From contig CAMCZZ010000016.1 of NCBI GenBank assembly GCA_945888375.1, forward strand, positions 19,271-83,270: a stretch of 64,000 bases of DNA. Direction: 5' to 3'. Within the stretch, counting starts at the first letter, position 1. Each line of letters opens with the position of its first letter. The translations under genes and the position numbers were made by a program. The stretch comes from Akkermansia muciniphila (lineage in GTDB: Bacteria; Verrucomicrobiota; Verrucomicrobiia; Opitutales; Opitutaceae). Below the pieces are notes generated by a model. That model ran no database searches. It saw only the letters and a program-made list of their open reading frames with translations, and had not been told where the DNA came from. Shown here one piece after another: positions 30,897 to 39,638 of this stretch.

Positions 30897-31544
30897 ATGG
30901 CCCTGCCGCTAAAACTTCTGATTCTCGATTGTGACAGCACGCTCAGCGCGATCGAAGGCGTGGATGAATTGGCGCGGCTGCGAGGTTCCGAGGTTTTCGC
31001 GCGGGTCGAGGCCATGACCCATCAGGCCATGGATGGGCGGATATCGGTTGAAGCGGTATTCGGCGAACGCCTTCGCATCATCCAGCCAACGCGCGCAGAC
31101 GTGGCCGAGATTGGCCGTCGCTACATCGAGACGGTCGAGCCTGCCGCCGTTTCAGCTTTGGCGGCGGCGCGGTCGGCGGGTTGGACTCCCCTGATTTTGA
31201 GCGGTGGATTTCGTCCCGCGATCCGACCTCTGGCGGAATACCTGGGAATCGAGCGAGTGGAGGCGGTTGATCTGTTTTTCCAGCCTTCGGGAGACTACGC
31301 TGGCTTTGACGAGAGCTACCCGACGACGCGCTCAGGCGGGAAACCGGAACGCATCCGGGCCCTTCGTTCCGAGCTCGGGCCGGAACGGATCGTGATGGTG
31401 GGGGACGGTGTGAGCGACCTTGAGACCGCCCCCGAGGTGGATCTGTTTATCGGGTTTGGCCGCTACCTGAAGCGGGCCAAGGTCAAGGCGGAGGCGGCGG
31501 CGTTTGTCGAGACCCTGGCCGAGGTGCCGGCCCTGCTGCCATGA
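30897..31544 (+). CDS. serB: Phosphoserine phosphatase (HAD family, SerB)
   Basis: Last step of serine synthesis. The 215 residues show HAD motif I LILDCDSTLS, motif II ILSGGFRPAI, SGGK as motif III, and motif IV VMVGDGVSDLE. The segments EAMTHQAMDGRISV, LIQPTRADV-like IIQPT and GDYAGFDESYPTTRSGGK are close to the animal/plant type enzyme. It has no ACT domain. Its stop overlaps the next start by four bases (ATGA), so expression with the antiporter-like gene is probably coupled. Confidence 0.88.
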   Translation: MALPLKLLILDCDSTLSAIEGVDELARLRGSEVFARVEAMTHQAMDGRISVEAVFGERLRIIQPTRADVAEIGRRYIETVEPAAVSALAAARSAGWTPLILSGGFRPAIRPLAEYLGIERVEAVDLFFQPSGDYAGFDESYPTTRSGGKPERIRALRSELGPERIVMVGDGVSDLETAPEVDLFIGFGRYLKRAKVKAEAAAFVETLAEVPALLP

Positions 31545-33019
31545 CGATGCTCCCGCTGGCCACCGTTATTGCATCGCCTGCGTTCCCGCGGGCGGTCTCC
31601 AGCTACACCGATGGCGAAGGTGCGGGGCTGTGGACGACGCTCGCCGGACGGGTGGTTGCGGAGCCTTTCAATCTGGTGGCTACGGTCATTTTCCTGCTCG
31701 CGATTCTGCACACTTTTTTTGCGGGAGCCATCCGCCACCAGGCTCACCTCATCGAGGAACGCCATGCGAGCCGCCTGCGGGAGCGCCGGGAAAACGCTGG
31801 CAATGACAAGGCGAGCGATCGCAACGGCGACGGCGTGCCTGACGAGGTAAGTTTTCCGGGCCAAGTGTTGCATTTTCTGGGGGAGATCGAGGTGGTTTTC
31901 GGGCTCTGGGCGGTCGTGCTGGGGGTCGCGATTGCGCTTCATGCCGGGGTCGGCACCGCCATCGGCTACGTATCGGGGGTGAACTACACCGAGCCCCTCT
32001 TTGTCTTCATCATCATGGCGATGGCGGCAGCGCGGCCCGTGATCGATTTGGCGGGGGCCGGGCTCCGCCGGGTCGCGGCACTGGGCGGGGGCACGCCCTT
32101 CGCCTGGTGGGCGGCCCTGCTCGTGCTCACACCCATTCTCGGTTCGTTCATCACAGAACCGGCGGCGATGACGGTAGGGGCGTTGTTGCTGGCGCGGCGG
32201 TTTTACGCCTACCAGCCCAGTGTGCGGCTGCGTTACGCGACCATCGGGCTGCTCTTCGTCAATATCTCGGTCGGAGGCACGCTCACTCATTTCGCGGCGC
32301 CGCCGGTGTTGATGGTGGCAGCGCCGTGGGGCTGGGGCCTGGCGCACATGGCGTTGAACTTTGGCTGGAAGGCGGTGGTCGGCATAGTGGTCGCGACCGC
32401 GCTTTACGGGTGCATTTTCCGGCGTGAACTTGTGGTCCTCGCCAAGCGTGCCCCGGAGGCGAACGATGCCGACGAAGCGGGGCGCGCGCCGGTGCCGGCC
32501 TGGGTGACGGGGGTGCATCTGGGGTTTCTTGCGTGGACGGTGTGGGCGGCGCATTATCCGGTGCTCTTTATCGGTGGTTTTCTTTTCTTCGTGGCCTTCC
32601 TGCAGGCCACCGCTCACCACCAGACCCGTCTCGAGTTGCGCGGGCCGTTGTTGGTCGGGTTTTTTCTGGCGGGTCTGGTCATTCACGGCGGCCTGCAAGG
32701 TTGGTGGATCGCGCCGGTGCTATCGGGTTTGGCGCCCACCGCGCTTTTCTGGGGCGCGACGCTTCTGACCGCGTTCAATGATAACGCCGCCATCACCTAC
32801 CTCGCCACTCTCGTGCCGGGCTTCTCCGACGCGGCGAAATACGCGGTCGTGGCTGGTGCGGTGGCCGGAGGCGGCCTGACGGTGATCGCCAACGCCCCCA
32901 ACCCTGCCGGGCTTTCCGTCCTCCAGCGCTTCTTCCCCGAGGGATTTTCCCCCGTAAAGCTCGCCGCCGCCGCGCTCCTGCCGACCCTGGTCATGGCAGC
33001 GTGTTTTCTCCTGCTTTGA
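31541..33019 (+). CDS. Putative Na+/H+ antiporter (Na_H_antiport_3-like membrane protein)
   Basis: A polytopic inner-membrane protein of 492 residues with about 11-12 hydrophobic segments. A charged cytosolic or periplasmic loop near residues 65-105 (HASRLRERRENAGNDKASDR) is followed by an EF-hand-like DRNGDGVPDE. Conserved-looking intramembrane pieces are GSFITEPAAMTVGALLLA, GGTLTHFAAPPVLMVA and TAFNDNAAITYLATLVPG. The pattern fits the putative Na+/H+ antiporter family PF07399; transport activity of that family is poorly established. It overlaps serB by 4 bp and precedes uvrB. Confidence 0.75.
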   Translation: MTMLPLATVIASPAFPRAVSSYTDGEGAGLWTTLAGRVVAEPFNLVATVIFLLAILHTFFAGAIRHQAHLIEERHASRLRERRENAGNDKASDRNGDGVPDEVSFPGQVLHFLGEIEVVFGLWAVVLGVAIALHAGVGTAIGYVSGVNYTEPLFVFIIMAMAAARPVIDLAGAGLRRVAALGGGTPFAWWAALLVLTPILGSFITEPAAMTVGALLLARRFYAYQPSVRLRYATIGLLFVNISVGGTLTHFAAPPVLMVAAPWGWGLAHMALNFGWKAVVGIVVATALYGCIFRRELVVLAKRAPEANDADEAGRAPVPAWVTGVHLGFLAWTVWAAHYPVLFIGGFLFFVAFLQATAHHQTRLELRGPLLVGFFLAGLVIHGGLQGWWIAPVLSGLAPTALFWGATLLTAFNDNAAITYLATLVPGFSDAAKYAVVAGAVAGGGLTVIANAPNPAGLSVLQRFFPEGFSPVKLAAAALLPTLVMAACFLLL

Positions 33020-33082
33020 TCTCCCGGCTCCGTGGCCGAGTTTTCCACTAGCGCCCGGGGGGCTTCCGCGCACCTTGGGTGC

Positions 33083-35137
33083 ATGGGAATGTTCAAGCTT
33101 CAGGCCGACTACGCGCCGACCGGTGATCAGCCTCAGGCCATCGCCGCGTTGTCCGCCTCGCTGCTGGCGGGCAACAAGCACCAGACCCTCCTCGGCGTCA
33201 CCGGCTCGGGCAAGACCTTCACCATGGCCAACCTGATCGTGGCGCGGGACCGGCCCACGCTGATCATCTCCCACAACAAGACCCTCGCCGCCCAGCTCTA
33301 CTCCGAGTTCAAAAATTTCTTCCCGGAAAACGCGGTCGAATACTTCGTCTCCCACTTCGATTTCTACCAGCCCGAGGCCTACGTGCCGTCGTCGGACACC
33401 TTCATCGAGAAGGATTCCTCGATCAACGAGGAGATCGAGCGTCTGCGCATCGCCGCCTCTAGCGCGCTGGTGTCCCGCCGTGACGTGATCGTGGTCGCGT
33501 CCGTCTCCTGCATCTACGGCTTGGGTTCGCCCGACGACTTCAAGGAGTTGCGCATCCCGCTCGAGCGCGGCGCCATCCTCGCCCGCCAGACCCTGCTCCA
33601 GCGGCTGGTGGATAATCTGTATTCCCGCAATGACTATGAATTCAAGCGCGGCACGTTCCGCGTGCGGGGCGACGTGGTTGACATCATGCCGGCCTATCTG
33701 GAGCAGGGGCTGCGGGTGGAGTTCTGGGGCGACGAGATCGAGGCTTTGAGCGAGTTCGACCCCCTGACCGGCTCGGTCCTGCGGCGGCTCGACAAATTCG
33801 ACCTCTACCCGGCCAACCAATACGTCACGACCAAGGACAAGCTCGGCTCCGCCGTGGATCGCATCAAGGCCGAGCTCGACGCGCGGGTGGCCGAGTTCGA
33901 AAAGCAGGGGCTGTTGCTGGAGGCCCAGCGCATCCGCATGCGCACTAACTACGATCTGGAGATGTTGCAGGAGATGGGTTTCTGCAACGGCATCGAAAAC
34001 TACTCCCGCCATCTCGCCGGTCGTGCGGCGGGGGAGCGTCCGTTGTGTTTGCTGGATTTTTTTCCGCCCGATTTTCTCCTCCTGATCGACGAGAGCCATG
34101 CTTCTGTGCCGCAGATCGGCGGCATGTTCAACGGCGACCAGGCCCGCAAGAAGGTGCTGGTGAACTTCGGCTTTCGCCTGCCCTCCGCGCTGGATAACCG
34201 GCCGCAGAGTTTCGACGAGTTCATGTCCATCACGGATCAGATCGTCTATGTTTCGGCCACGCCGGCGAAGTTCGAATTGGAGCGCTCCGCGATAATCGCC
34301 GAGCAGGTGATCCGACCCACGGGCCTGCTTGATCCCGAGATCACGATACGCCCGACCAAGGGGCAGGTGGAGAACCTGATCGCCGAGTGTCGCCTCGCGG
34401 TCGAAGCCGGTGAGCGGGTGCTGGTGACGACCATCACCAAGCGTTTGTCGGAGGACCTGACGGCGCATTTTCGCGAGGCCCGGCTGAAGGTCGAGTATCT
34501 GCACAGTGATATCGACGCGATCGAGCGGGTCGAGATTCTGCGCAACCTGCGCCTGGGCAATTTTGACGTGCTCATTGGCATCAACCTGCTGCGCGAGGGC
34601 CTGGACCTGCCCGAGGTCGCCTTGGTGGCGGTGCTCGACGCCGACAAGGAGGGCTTTCTGCGCAGCGAAACCTCGCTCATCCAGACCTCGGGTCGCGCCG
34701 CGCGCCACGAGCGGGGACGGGTGATTTTTTACGCGGACGTGATGACCGAGTCCATTCGACGCACGATTGAGGTCACCTCGGCGCGTCGGGCCAAGCAGCT
34801 CGCTTACAACGCCGAGCACGGGATCACGCCGCGCAGCGTGAAGCGTTCGCAGCAATCCAGCCTGCACGTTTACGACGGTTCCGGCGTGCGGGCCGAGGAG
34901 CCCAACGCGCTGGCCGAAGGCGGCCCCGAGGACGTGGCGGCGGTCATCGCCGAGTTGGAGCAGGACATGGCCGACGCCTCGGCTCGGCTGGAGTTCGAGC
35001 GCGCGGCGGTGCTGCGCGACCAGATCCAGGCCCTGCGTTCGGGCGATTTCCGCAAGGCCGCGCAGGCGCCGTCCGGCAAGGGTGGAGGCGGCAGAGGTAA
35101 AGCCCGTGCCGGCGCGTCCGCCGGGCGGCGGCGTTGA
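33083..35137 (+). CDS. uvrB: Excinuclease ABC subunit UvrB
   Basis: Damage-verifying helicase-like subunit of nucleotide excision repair. From the ATG at 33083 (MGMFKLQADYAPTGDQPQA) it has 684 residues. Walker A is GVTGSGKTFTMA, the beta-hairpin YYxP-like region is HFDFYQPEAYVPSSDTFIEK, and the helicase motifs include DESHASVPQIGGM and INLLREGLDLPEV. A C-terminal UVR domain follows (AAVIAELEQDMADASARLEF) and then a basic Gly/Lys/Arg tail. The longer open frame upstream is not conserved. Convergent with nadA, 12 bp apart. Confidence 0.97.
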   Translation: MGMFKLQADYAPTGDQPQAIAALSASLLAGNKHQTLLGVTGSGKTFTMANLIVARDRPTLIISHNKTLAAQLYSEFKNFFPENAVEYFVSHFDFYQPEAYVPSSDTFIEKDSSINEEIERLRIAASSALVSRRDVIVVASVSCIYGLGSPDDFKELRIPLERGAILARQTLLQRLVDNLYSRNDYEFKRGTFRVRGDVVDIMPAYLEQGLRVEFWGDEIEALSEFDPLTGSVLRRLDKFDLYPANQYVTTKDKLGSAVDRIKAELDARVAEFEKQGLLLEAQRIRMRTNYDLEMLQEMGFCNGIENYSRHLAGRAAGERPLCLLDFFPPDFLLLIDESHASVPQIGGMFNGDQARKKVLVNFGFRLPSALDNRPQSFDEFMSITDQIVYVSATPAKFELERSAIIAEQVIRPTGLLDPEITIRPTKGQVENLIAECRLAVEAGERVLVTTITKRLSEDLTAHFREARLKVEYLHSDIDAIERVEILRNLRLGNFDVLIGINLLREGLDLPEVALVAVLDADKEGFLRSETSLIQTSGRAARHERGRVIFYADVMTESIRRTIEVTSARRAKQLAYNAEHGITPRSVKRSQQSSLHVYDGSGVRAEEPNALAEGGPEDVAAVIAELEQDMADASARLEFERAAVLRDQIQALRSGDFRKAAQAPSGKGGGGRGKARAGASAGRRR

Positions 35138-35149
35138 GCCGTGCCGCGC

Positions 35150-36121
35150 TCAGCGACTCCAGTCCAGCATGCGCTGGAGGGGGGCGAGGGCCGCGCTGCG
35201 GATTTCCTCCGGCAGCTCGATGGCGGGGCGCATGAACTTCAGCGCGTCGCGCACCTTCTCGATCGTGTTCATCTTCATGAAACGGCAGTCGTTGCACGCG
35301 CAGGTGTCGGTCGGGCCGGCGATGAAGGTCTTTTCCGGCACTTCGCGACGGAGGCGGTGGAGCATGCCGCTCTCGGTGACCACGATGATGCGCTCGGCGG
35401 GGGAGTTTTTGGCGAATTTTACCATCAGCTCGGTCGAGCACACCTCGTCGGCGAGGTCGCGCACCGCCTCGACGCACTCGGGGTGGGCAACGACGGGGGC
35501 GTCGGGAAACTTCAGGCGGACGCGTTCGATCGCCTGAGTGGTGAAGAGCACGTGGGCGTAACAACTGCCGGGCCAGAGCTGCATCGCGCGGCCGGTTTTT
35601 TGGGACACCCACTGGCCGAGGTTCTGATCGGGGACGAAGAGGATTTCGCGGTCGGCGGGGACGCGTTGCACGATGCGCTGGGCGTTGCCGCTGGTCACGA
35701 TCACGTCGCTCAGGGCCTTCACGGCGGCCGAGCAGTTGATGTAGGCAACGACGTAGACGCCGGGGTGGGCGGCCTTGTAGGCGGCGAGCCGCTCGGCGGG
35801 GCAAGAGTCGGCGAGCGAGCAACCGGCGGCGAGGTCGGGCAGCAGCACGGTGCGGCCGGGGTTCACGATTTTCGCCGTTTCGGCCATGAAGTGGACGCCG
35901 CAGAATAGGATCACGTCGGCCTGCGCGGCCTGCGCCTGGTAGCTGAGCCCGAGCGAATCGCCCACGAAATCGGCCACGCGCTGGATCTCCTCGTTCTGGT
36001 AGTTGTGCGCGAGGATGACGGCGTTGCGCTCGCGTTTAAGGGCGAGAACCTCCTCCTGGATCGCGCTCAGGGGCGGCGGGGTAGGGCGGGGCGGGAGGAC
36101 GAGGGGCTCGTAGTCGATCAC
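35150..36121 (-). CDS. nadA: Quinolinate synthase NadA
   Basis: 4Fe-4S enzyme that makes quinolinate for NAD synthesis. The 323 residues include AVILAHNYQNEEIQ, FCGVHFMAETAKI, the cluster region AAGCSLADSC, VAYINCSAAVKA, ILFVPDQNLGQWV, AHPEC and the final TDTCACNDCRFMKMNT. The cysteines for the cluster are all present. The start is a GTG at 36121. nadB and nadC are not nearby. The small TPR-like gene lies 11 bp upstream on the same strand. Confidence 0.96.
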   Translation of the reverse strand: MIDYEPLVLPPRPTPPPLSAIQEEVLALKRERNAVILAHNYQNEEIQRVADFVGDSLGLSYQAQAAQADVILFCGVHFMAETAKIVNPGRTVLLPDLAAGCSLADSCPAERLAAYKAAHPGVYVVAYINCSAAVKALSDVIVTSGNAQRIVQRVPADREILFVPDQNLGQWVSQKTGRAMQLWPGSCYAHVLFTTQAIERVRLKFPDAPVVAHPECVEAVRDLADEVCSTELMVKFAKNSPAERIIVVTESGMLHRLRREVPEKTFIAGPTDTCACNDCRFMKMNTIEKVRDALKFMRPAIELPEEIRSAALAPLQRMLDWSR

Positions 36122-36132
36122 GGGAAGAGGGA

Positions 36133-36513
36133 TCAGATTTTGGGGTTCGTGGCCTGGCGAACCAAGTCCACCAAGATTTTGAACTCGGGGCGCTTGTGGA
36201 GAGGCAGGAGGTCCGGGTCCTTGGCCATCCAGTCCGCGTCGTCGTAGCCGAGGGCGATGGACTCGGCGAGGATGGCGAGGGCCTCGGCGGGGCGTTTGGA
36301 GAGGGCGAGGCTGCAGGCTAGGTTGTAGCGGGCGGTGGCGTTTTCCGGCTGCAGGCGGACGAGTTTACGGTCCATTTTCAGCCCGTCGGCGATGCGTCCC
36401 GCCTTGGTGTAAAGGCCGCCCAAGATTTCGACGACCTCGGTGTAGGAAGGATCGCGGCGGAGGATGCTCTCGTAGAACGAAATGTCGAAGGTGTGGTCGT
36501 CTTTGCGGGCCAT
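36133..36513 (-). CDS. Small TPR-like protein of unknown function
   Basis: A 126-residue protein from the ATG at 36513 (MARKDDHTFDISFYESIL). Two to three tetratricopeptide-like helical pairs are visible (YTEVVEILGGLYTKAGRIAD; NATARYNLACSLALSKRPAE). The end (DADWMAKDPDLLPLHKRPEF) is common in TPR_2-type bacterial proteins. No signal peptide, so it is probably cytosolic. It is likely co-transcribed with nadA but no functional link is evident. Confidence 0.75.
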   Translation of the reverse strand: MARKDDHTFDISFYESILRRDPSYTEVVEILGGLYTKAGRIADGLKMDRKLVRLQPENATARYNLACSLALSKRPAEALAILAESIALGYDDADWMAKDPDLLPLHKRPEFKILVDLVRQATNPKI

Positions 36514-36597
36514 GGTGAACAGAATGCGGAGGCGGCAGAAAACGGCAAGCCGACCGGCGCGGGCGAACAAAAAGCACCGCCTCGTGCGGGCGAAGCG

Positions 36598-37107
36598 TCA
36601 GGACCGGTGTTTACACCCGCCGGCGGCCTTCATGGCATCGCAGGTGGCGCTGACCTGGAGGCGCTGGGAGACCGGGGTAAGGCCGAGCTTGGAGGAGACG
36701 GTGTTGCCATACCACGACATGAACGGCGCGCTGATCTCGAAGATCTTGTCGCAATCCACGCAAATCACCTGGGCCACCTGCGCGGTGCTGTCGGCGTTAG
36801 GTAAATAATATTTCAGGCTGCGGCCGATATCGACTTCGCGCAGCACGCCGCTGCCGGTCAGGTGGGGCAAAGTTCGGTAGACCGTGGCTCGCGAGACGGA
36901 TTCGTCGAGCAGGCGGGCGTGGACCAGCAATTCCTCGGCGGTAAAATGCTCCACCTGGCCGAAGGCGGCATCGAAAATAGCCAGTCGCTGGTTCGTGATG
37001 CGGAGGCCGTGCGCGGCGAGATGGGTGCGGAACTTTTGGCGTGCGCTTTCGATGGCTTCAGGAGTCACGGATTTAAGTCTCATTTGTGTCTCAATAATGT
37101 CAACCAT
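36598..37107 (-). CDS. Fur-family metal-responsive transcriptional regulator
   Basis: Winged-helix repressor of 161-169 residues. DNA-binding part: LRITNQRLAIFDAAFGQVEHFTAEEL with SRATVYRTLPHLTGSGVL. The dimer/metal part has ICVDCDKIFE with a CxxC structural zinc site, and a C-terminal Cys pair (ATCDAMKAAGGCKHRS). Whether it is Fur, Zur or PerR cannot be settled; the usual HHxHxxC stretch of Fur is not seen. Starts at 37107 or 37083 are possible. The bases TGAGACacaaaTGAGAC around the second start form a direct repeat that could be an autoregulatory site. Confidence 0.85.
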   Translation of the reverse strand: MVDIIETQMRLKSVTPEAIESARQKFRTHLAAHGLRITNQRLAIFDAAFGQVEHFTAEELLVHARLLDESVSRATVYRTLPHLTGSGVLREVDIGRSLKYYLPNADSTAQVAQVICVDCDKIFEISAPFMSWYGNTVSSKLGLTPVSQRLQVSATCDAMKAAGGCKHRS

Positions 37108-37192
37108 GCCGGTGTTTGGGGTCGCGGGGAAATACCCCGGCAGAATTTGCCCGCCGCGTCCCGTGGGGCGGTCCGAGGTGTTGGTTGCGGGA

Positions 37193-37260
37193 TTGATACA
37201 TTTTTATTTCCTTATACTGTAGTAATTAAGAACCAATTAATTTTATGCGGTATCGGTTTT
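37193..37260. promoter_or_regulatory. AT-rich promoter region between the fur-like and motE-like genes
   Basis: The 186-bp divergent gap has one sharply AT-rich part. It holds TTGATA (37193-37198), TATACT (37213-37218; spacing only 14 bp) and a dyad-like AATTAAG...AATTAATT. It could serve either neighbour. Confidence 0.3.
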
Positions 37261-37293
37261 GCTTAGCAGTTTTGCCTCAAGTGGCATCCGTGT

Positions 37294-37725
37294 ATGAAAG
37301 CCCTCACTTCCCCCTTTGTTTCCGCTTTGCTCGCCTCGCTGCTTTCGGCGGTGGTGGTGCTGGCTTGGCTTTGGAAAACGACCATGGGTTTGATCGCGCA
37401 GCGCCAAGGGCAAGTCGCCCAACTAGTGGAGGAGTCGCGACCGGAGAAACCGTGGGATTTCTGGACTGTTGAGATCGAGACACTCGCCAAAGAGTTGGAG
37501 CAAGCGCGGGCGGAAGTGGCCAAGCGGGAGACCGAGCTTGCCGTGCGGGAAAAACGTATTGCCGAGGAGGCCTCTGAACTGGAGCGCACGCGTGCCCAGA
37601 TCGAGGCCATGCGCAGCGAGATCGACCGGCAGTTGATCGAGGTCAAAGACACGGAAAAAAAGAATCTCAAGCCACTCGCGGCGACTTACAGCCAGATCGC
37701 CCCGGCCGGGGTTTGGGCGGGCTGA
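37294..37725 (+). pseudogene. MotE-like coiled-coil protein, apparently truncated at the 3' end
   Basis: The protein begins with a membrane anchor (FVSALLASLLSAVVVLAWLW) and continues as a long coiled coil of about 70 residues (AKELEQARAEVAKRETELAV). It then reads LKPLAATYSQIAPAG. This order, and that last phrase, are those of MotE/MgtE_N-type flagellar proteins, in which 'LAxxYxxMxPxxA' opens an alpha-helical domain. Here the domain is cut off after IAPAG and the frame stops at once. The break falls where a FliR-like fragment begins in another frame. It might still be translated as a 143-residue protein. Confidence 0.55.
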
Positions 37726-38009
37726 GTCCGGGGGCGGCGGAGACGCTCACCGGCGCGGTGGCGGCCTTGCTCGCGCTGGCCTTGCGGATCGCGGCGCCTT
37801 TCATCGCCTTGAATTTCGTGATCACGCTCGGGTTTGCCATCCTGGGTCGGGCGGTGCCGAAAATGAACGTGTTCATTGTCAGCTACGCCCTGCGTTCGAT
37901 CATGGGTTTCACGCTGCTGGCCGGGGCCGGCGCCCTCATCGCGCGCTACCTTTCCGGTGCTTTTGACCAACTCCCCTGGACGATGCTCGAGTTGGTGGGG
38001 CGGCGTTGA
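37713..38009 (+). pseudogene. C-terminal fragment of flagellar export protein FliR
   Basis: About 95 residues with three hydrophobic segments, including LRIAAPFIALNFVITLGFAI and the family signature AILGRAVPKMNVFIVSYALR, then GFTLLAGAGALIARYL. These are the conserved last third of FliR; a full FliR has about 260 residues. There is no proper start (only a TTG), and the 5' end overlaps the truncated motE-like gene in a different frame. No flhB, flhA or other flagellar gene follows. Read with its neighbour, this is best explained by a deletion between motE and fliR. Confidence 0.6.
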
Positions 38010-38078
38010 GGTTTCGGCGGTAACCTGCCCCCGGCGCTGGCGGCCCGGGCACAAGTGTGCAGAGTGGCTGGCTACTCC

Positions 38079-38228
38079 ATGCCCAAGATGCGCAAAAAAT
38101 CCGATTTACCGACGAAGGTCTGCGTGGTCTGCGGTCGGCCTTTCACGTGGCGGAAGAAATGGGAGAAGGTCTGGGATGAGGTGAAATATTGCTCGGATGG
38201 GTGCCGCCAGCGGAGGGCGTCGGCGTGA
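38079..38228 (+). CDS. DUF2256 small zinc-finger protein
   Basis: A 49-residue protein, [15 protein letters not shown] onwards, with the four-Cys pattern C15-x2-C18 ... C38-x3-C42 and the conserved [19 protein letters not shown] centre of DUF2256. The function is unknown; the family often lies next to cryptochrome/photolyase-type genes (recalled, not checked). Its TGA overlaps the GTG of the next gene, so the two are translationally coupled. Confidence 0.9.
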   Translation: MPKMRKKSDLPTKVCVVCGRPFTWRKKWEKVWDEVKYCSDGCRQRRASA

Positions 38229-39616
38229 GCCGCGCGGTCTTCGTGGCCAAGGTGGATTTGCCGGTTTCGGCGGCCGCGGCTTTCGCCTGGCATGAGCGCG
38301 CGGGAGCGCTGGCGCGGTTGACGCCGCCTTGGGAACGCGTGGTGGTCGAGGCCCAGGCGGGCGGGGTGCACGACGGAGCGGAGGTGCGCCTGCGGGCGCG
38401 GGTGGGGCCGTTTTGGGTGCGGTGGGTGGTCCGGCATCGTGATTACCAGGCGGGAAGGCTTTTCCGGGACGTGGCGCTCCGCTCGCCCTTTGCGTATTGG
38501 GACCACCGGCATGAGTTCAGCGATCTGGCCACGGGCGGGAGCGAGTTGCGCGACCGGATCGAGTATGCCTTGCCGGGCGGCGCCCTGGGGCGCTGGGCGG
38601 GTGGCGCCTTTACCGCCGGCAAGCTCGCGGCGATGTTTGCCTACCGTCATGCGGTCACGCGGGCGGATCTGGCCTTCGCCCACGCGGGGGCGGGGGAGAT
38701 GCGTCCCTTGCGGATTTTGGTGAGCGGGGCCTCGGGCTTGGTGGGGCGGGCGCTGGTGCCTTTTTTGACCACGCAGGGCCACGAGGTGGTGCGCTTGGTG
38801 CGAGGCTCCGCGCGCGGGCCTGAGGAGGTGGCTTGGGATCCGGCCGGGGCGGATGGTTTACTGGATTTAAGTTCTGCGGGGCGGCTTGATGCCGTCGTGC
38901 ACCTGGCGGGTGCGGGCATCGCCGATGCGCGCTGGACGGAGTCCCGGCGGCTCGAGATCCGCGACAGCCGGGTGCGGGGCACGCGTTTGCTGGCGGAGGC
39001 CCTGGCGCGGCTGGACCAGCCGCCATCGGTGGTGGTGGGCGGGTCGGCCACGGGGTTTTATGGCGCGACGGGGGAAACCGTGGTCGATGAAAGCGCGCCT
39101 CCGGGAGCGGGCTTTTTGGCGGGGGTCACCCAGGCTTGGGAGGAGGCGTGGGCGCCGTTGGCGGGGAAGGGCACGCGGCTGGTTTTTCTGCGGACTGGCG
39201 TAGTGCTATCCCCGGCGGGCGGGGCCCTGGCGAAGCTCTTGCCTGCGTTTCAGCTGGGGCTGGGCGGACCGGTGGGGGATGGGCGGCAGTGGTGGTCTTG
39301 GATCTCGATCGACGATCTGGTCGGCGTGATCGGTCACGCCTTGCGCGCGGAGGCGGTGCGGGGGCCGGTCAATGCCGTCGCGCCGGAGCCAGTGCGGAGT
39401 GGCGACTTCGCGGCGGCCTTGGGTGCGGCGCTGCGGCGTCCGGCGTTTTTACCGGCGCCGGCCTGGGCCTTGCGCCTGGCGCTTGGCCGGGGCTTGGCGG
39501 ACGAGGTGTTGCTCGCCAGCCAACGCGTGCGGCCGGGCGTGCTGGCGGCGACGGGTTACCGCTTCCGTCACGAAAAGGTGCTAGCGGCGTTGCGTCATGT
39601 GCTCGGGCGGTTTTGA
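38225..39616 (+). CDS. TIGR01777 family NAD(P)-binding epimerase-like protein with N-terminal SRPBCC domain
   Basis: Two domains. Residues about 1-150 are a START/SRPBCC-like ligand-binding fold ([28 protein letters not shown]). From about 165, an SDR-type domain begins with [16 protein letters not shown] and continues with [27 protein letters not shown] and [13 protein letters not shown], the TIGR01777/YfcH hallmarks. The likely start is the GTG at 38225, overlapping the DUF2256 stop. The substrate is unknown in the whole family. Codons favour G in third position, unlike the C-rich carbohydrate genes. Confidence 0.87.
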   Translation: MSRAVFVAKVDLPVSAAAAFAWHERAGALARLTPPWERVVVEAQAGGVHDGAEVRLRARVGPFWVRWVVRHRDYQAGRLFRDVALRSPFAYWDHRHEFSDLATGGSELRDRIEYALPGGALGRWAGGAFTAGKLAAMFAYRHAVTRADLAFAHAGAGEMRPLRILVSGASGLVGRALVPFLTTQGHEVVRLVRGSARGPEEVAWDPAGADGLLDLSSAGRLDAVVHLAGAGIADARWTESRRLEIRDSRVRGTRLLAEALARLDQPPSVVVGGSATGFYGATGETVVDESAPPGAGFLAGVTQAWEEAWAPLAGKGTRLVFLRTGVVLSPAGGALAKLLPAFQLGLGGPVGDGRQWWSWISIDDLVGVIGHALRAEAVRGPVNAVAPEPVRSGDFAAALGAALRRPAFLPAPAWALRLALGRGLADEVLLASQRVRPGVLAATGYRFRHEKVLAALRHVLGRF

Positions 39617-39638
39617 TGACCCTCTTTTTCGCACATAC

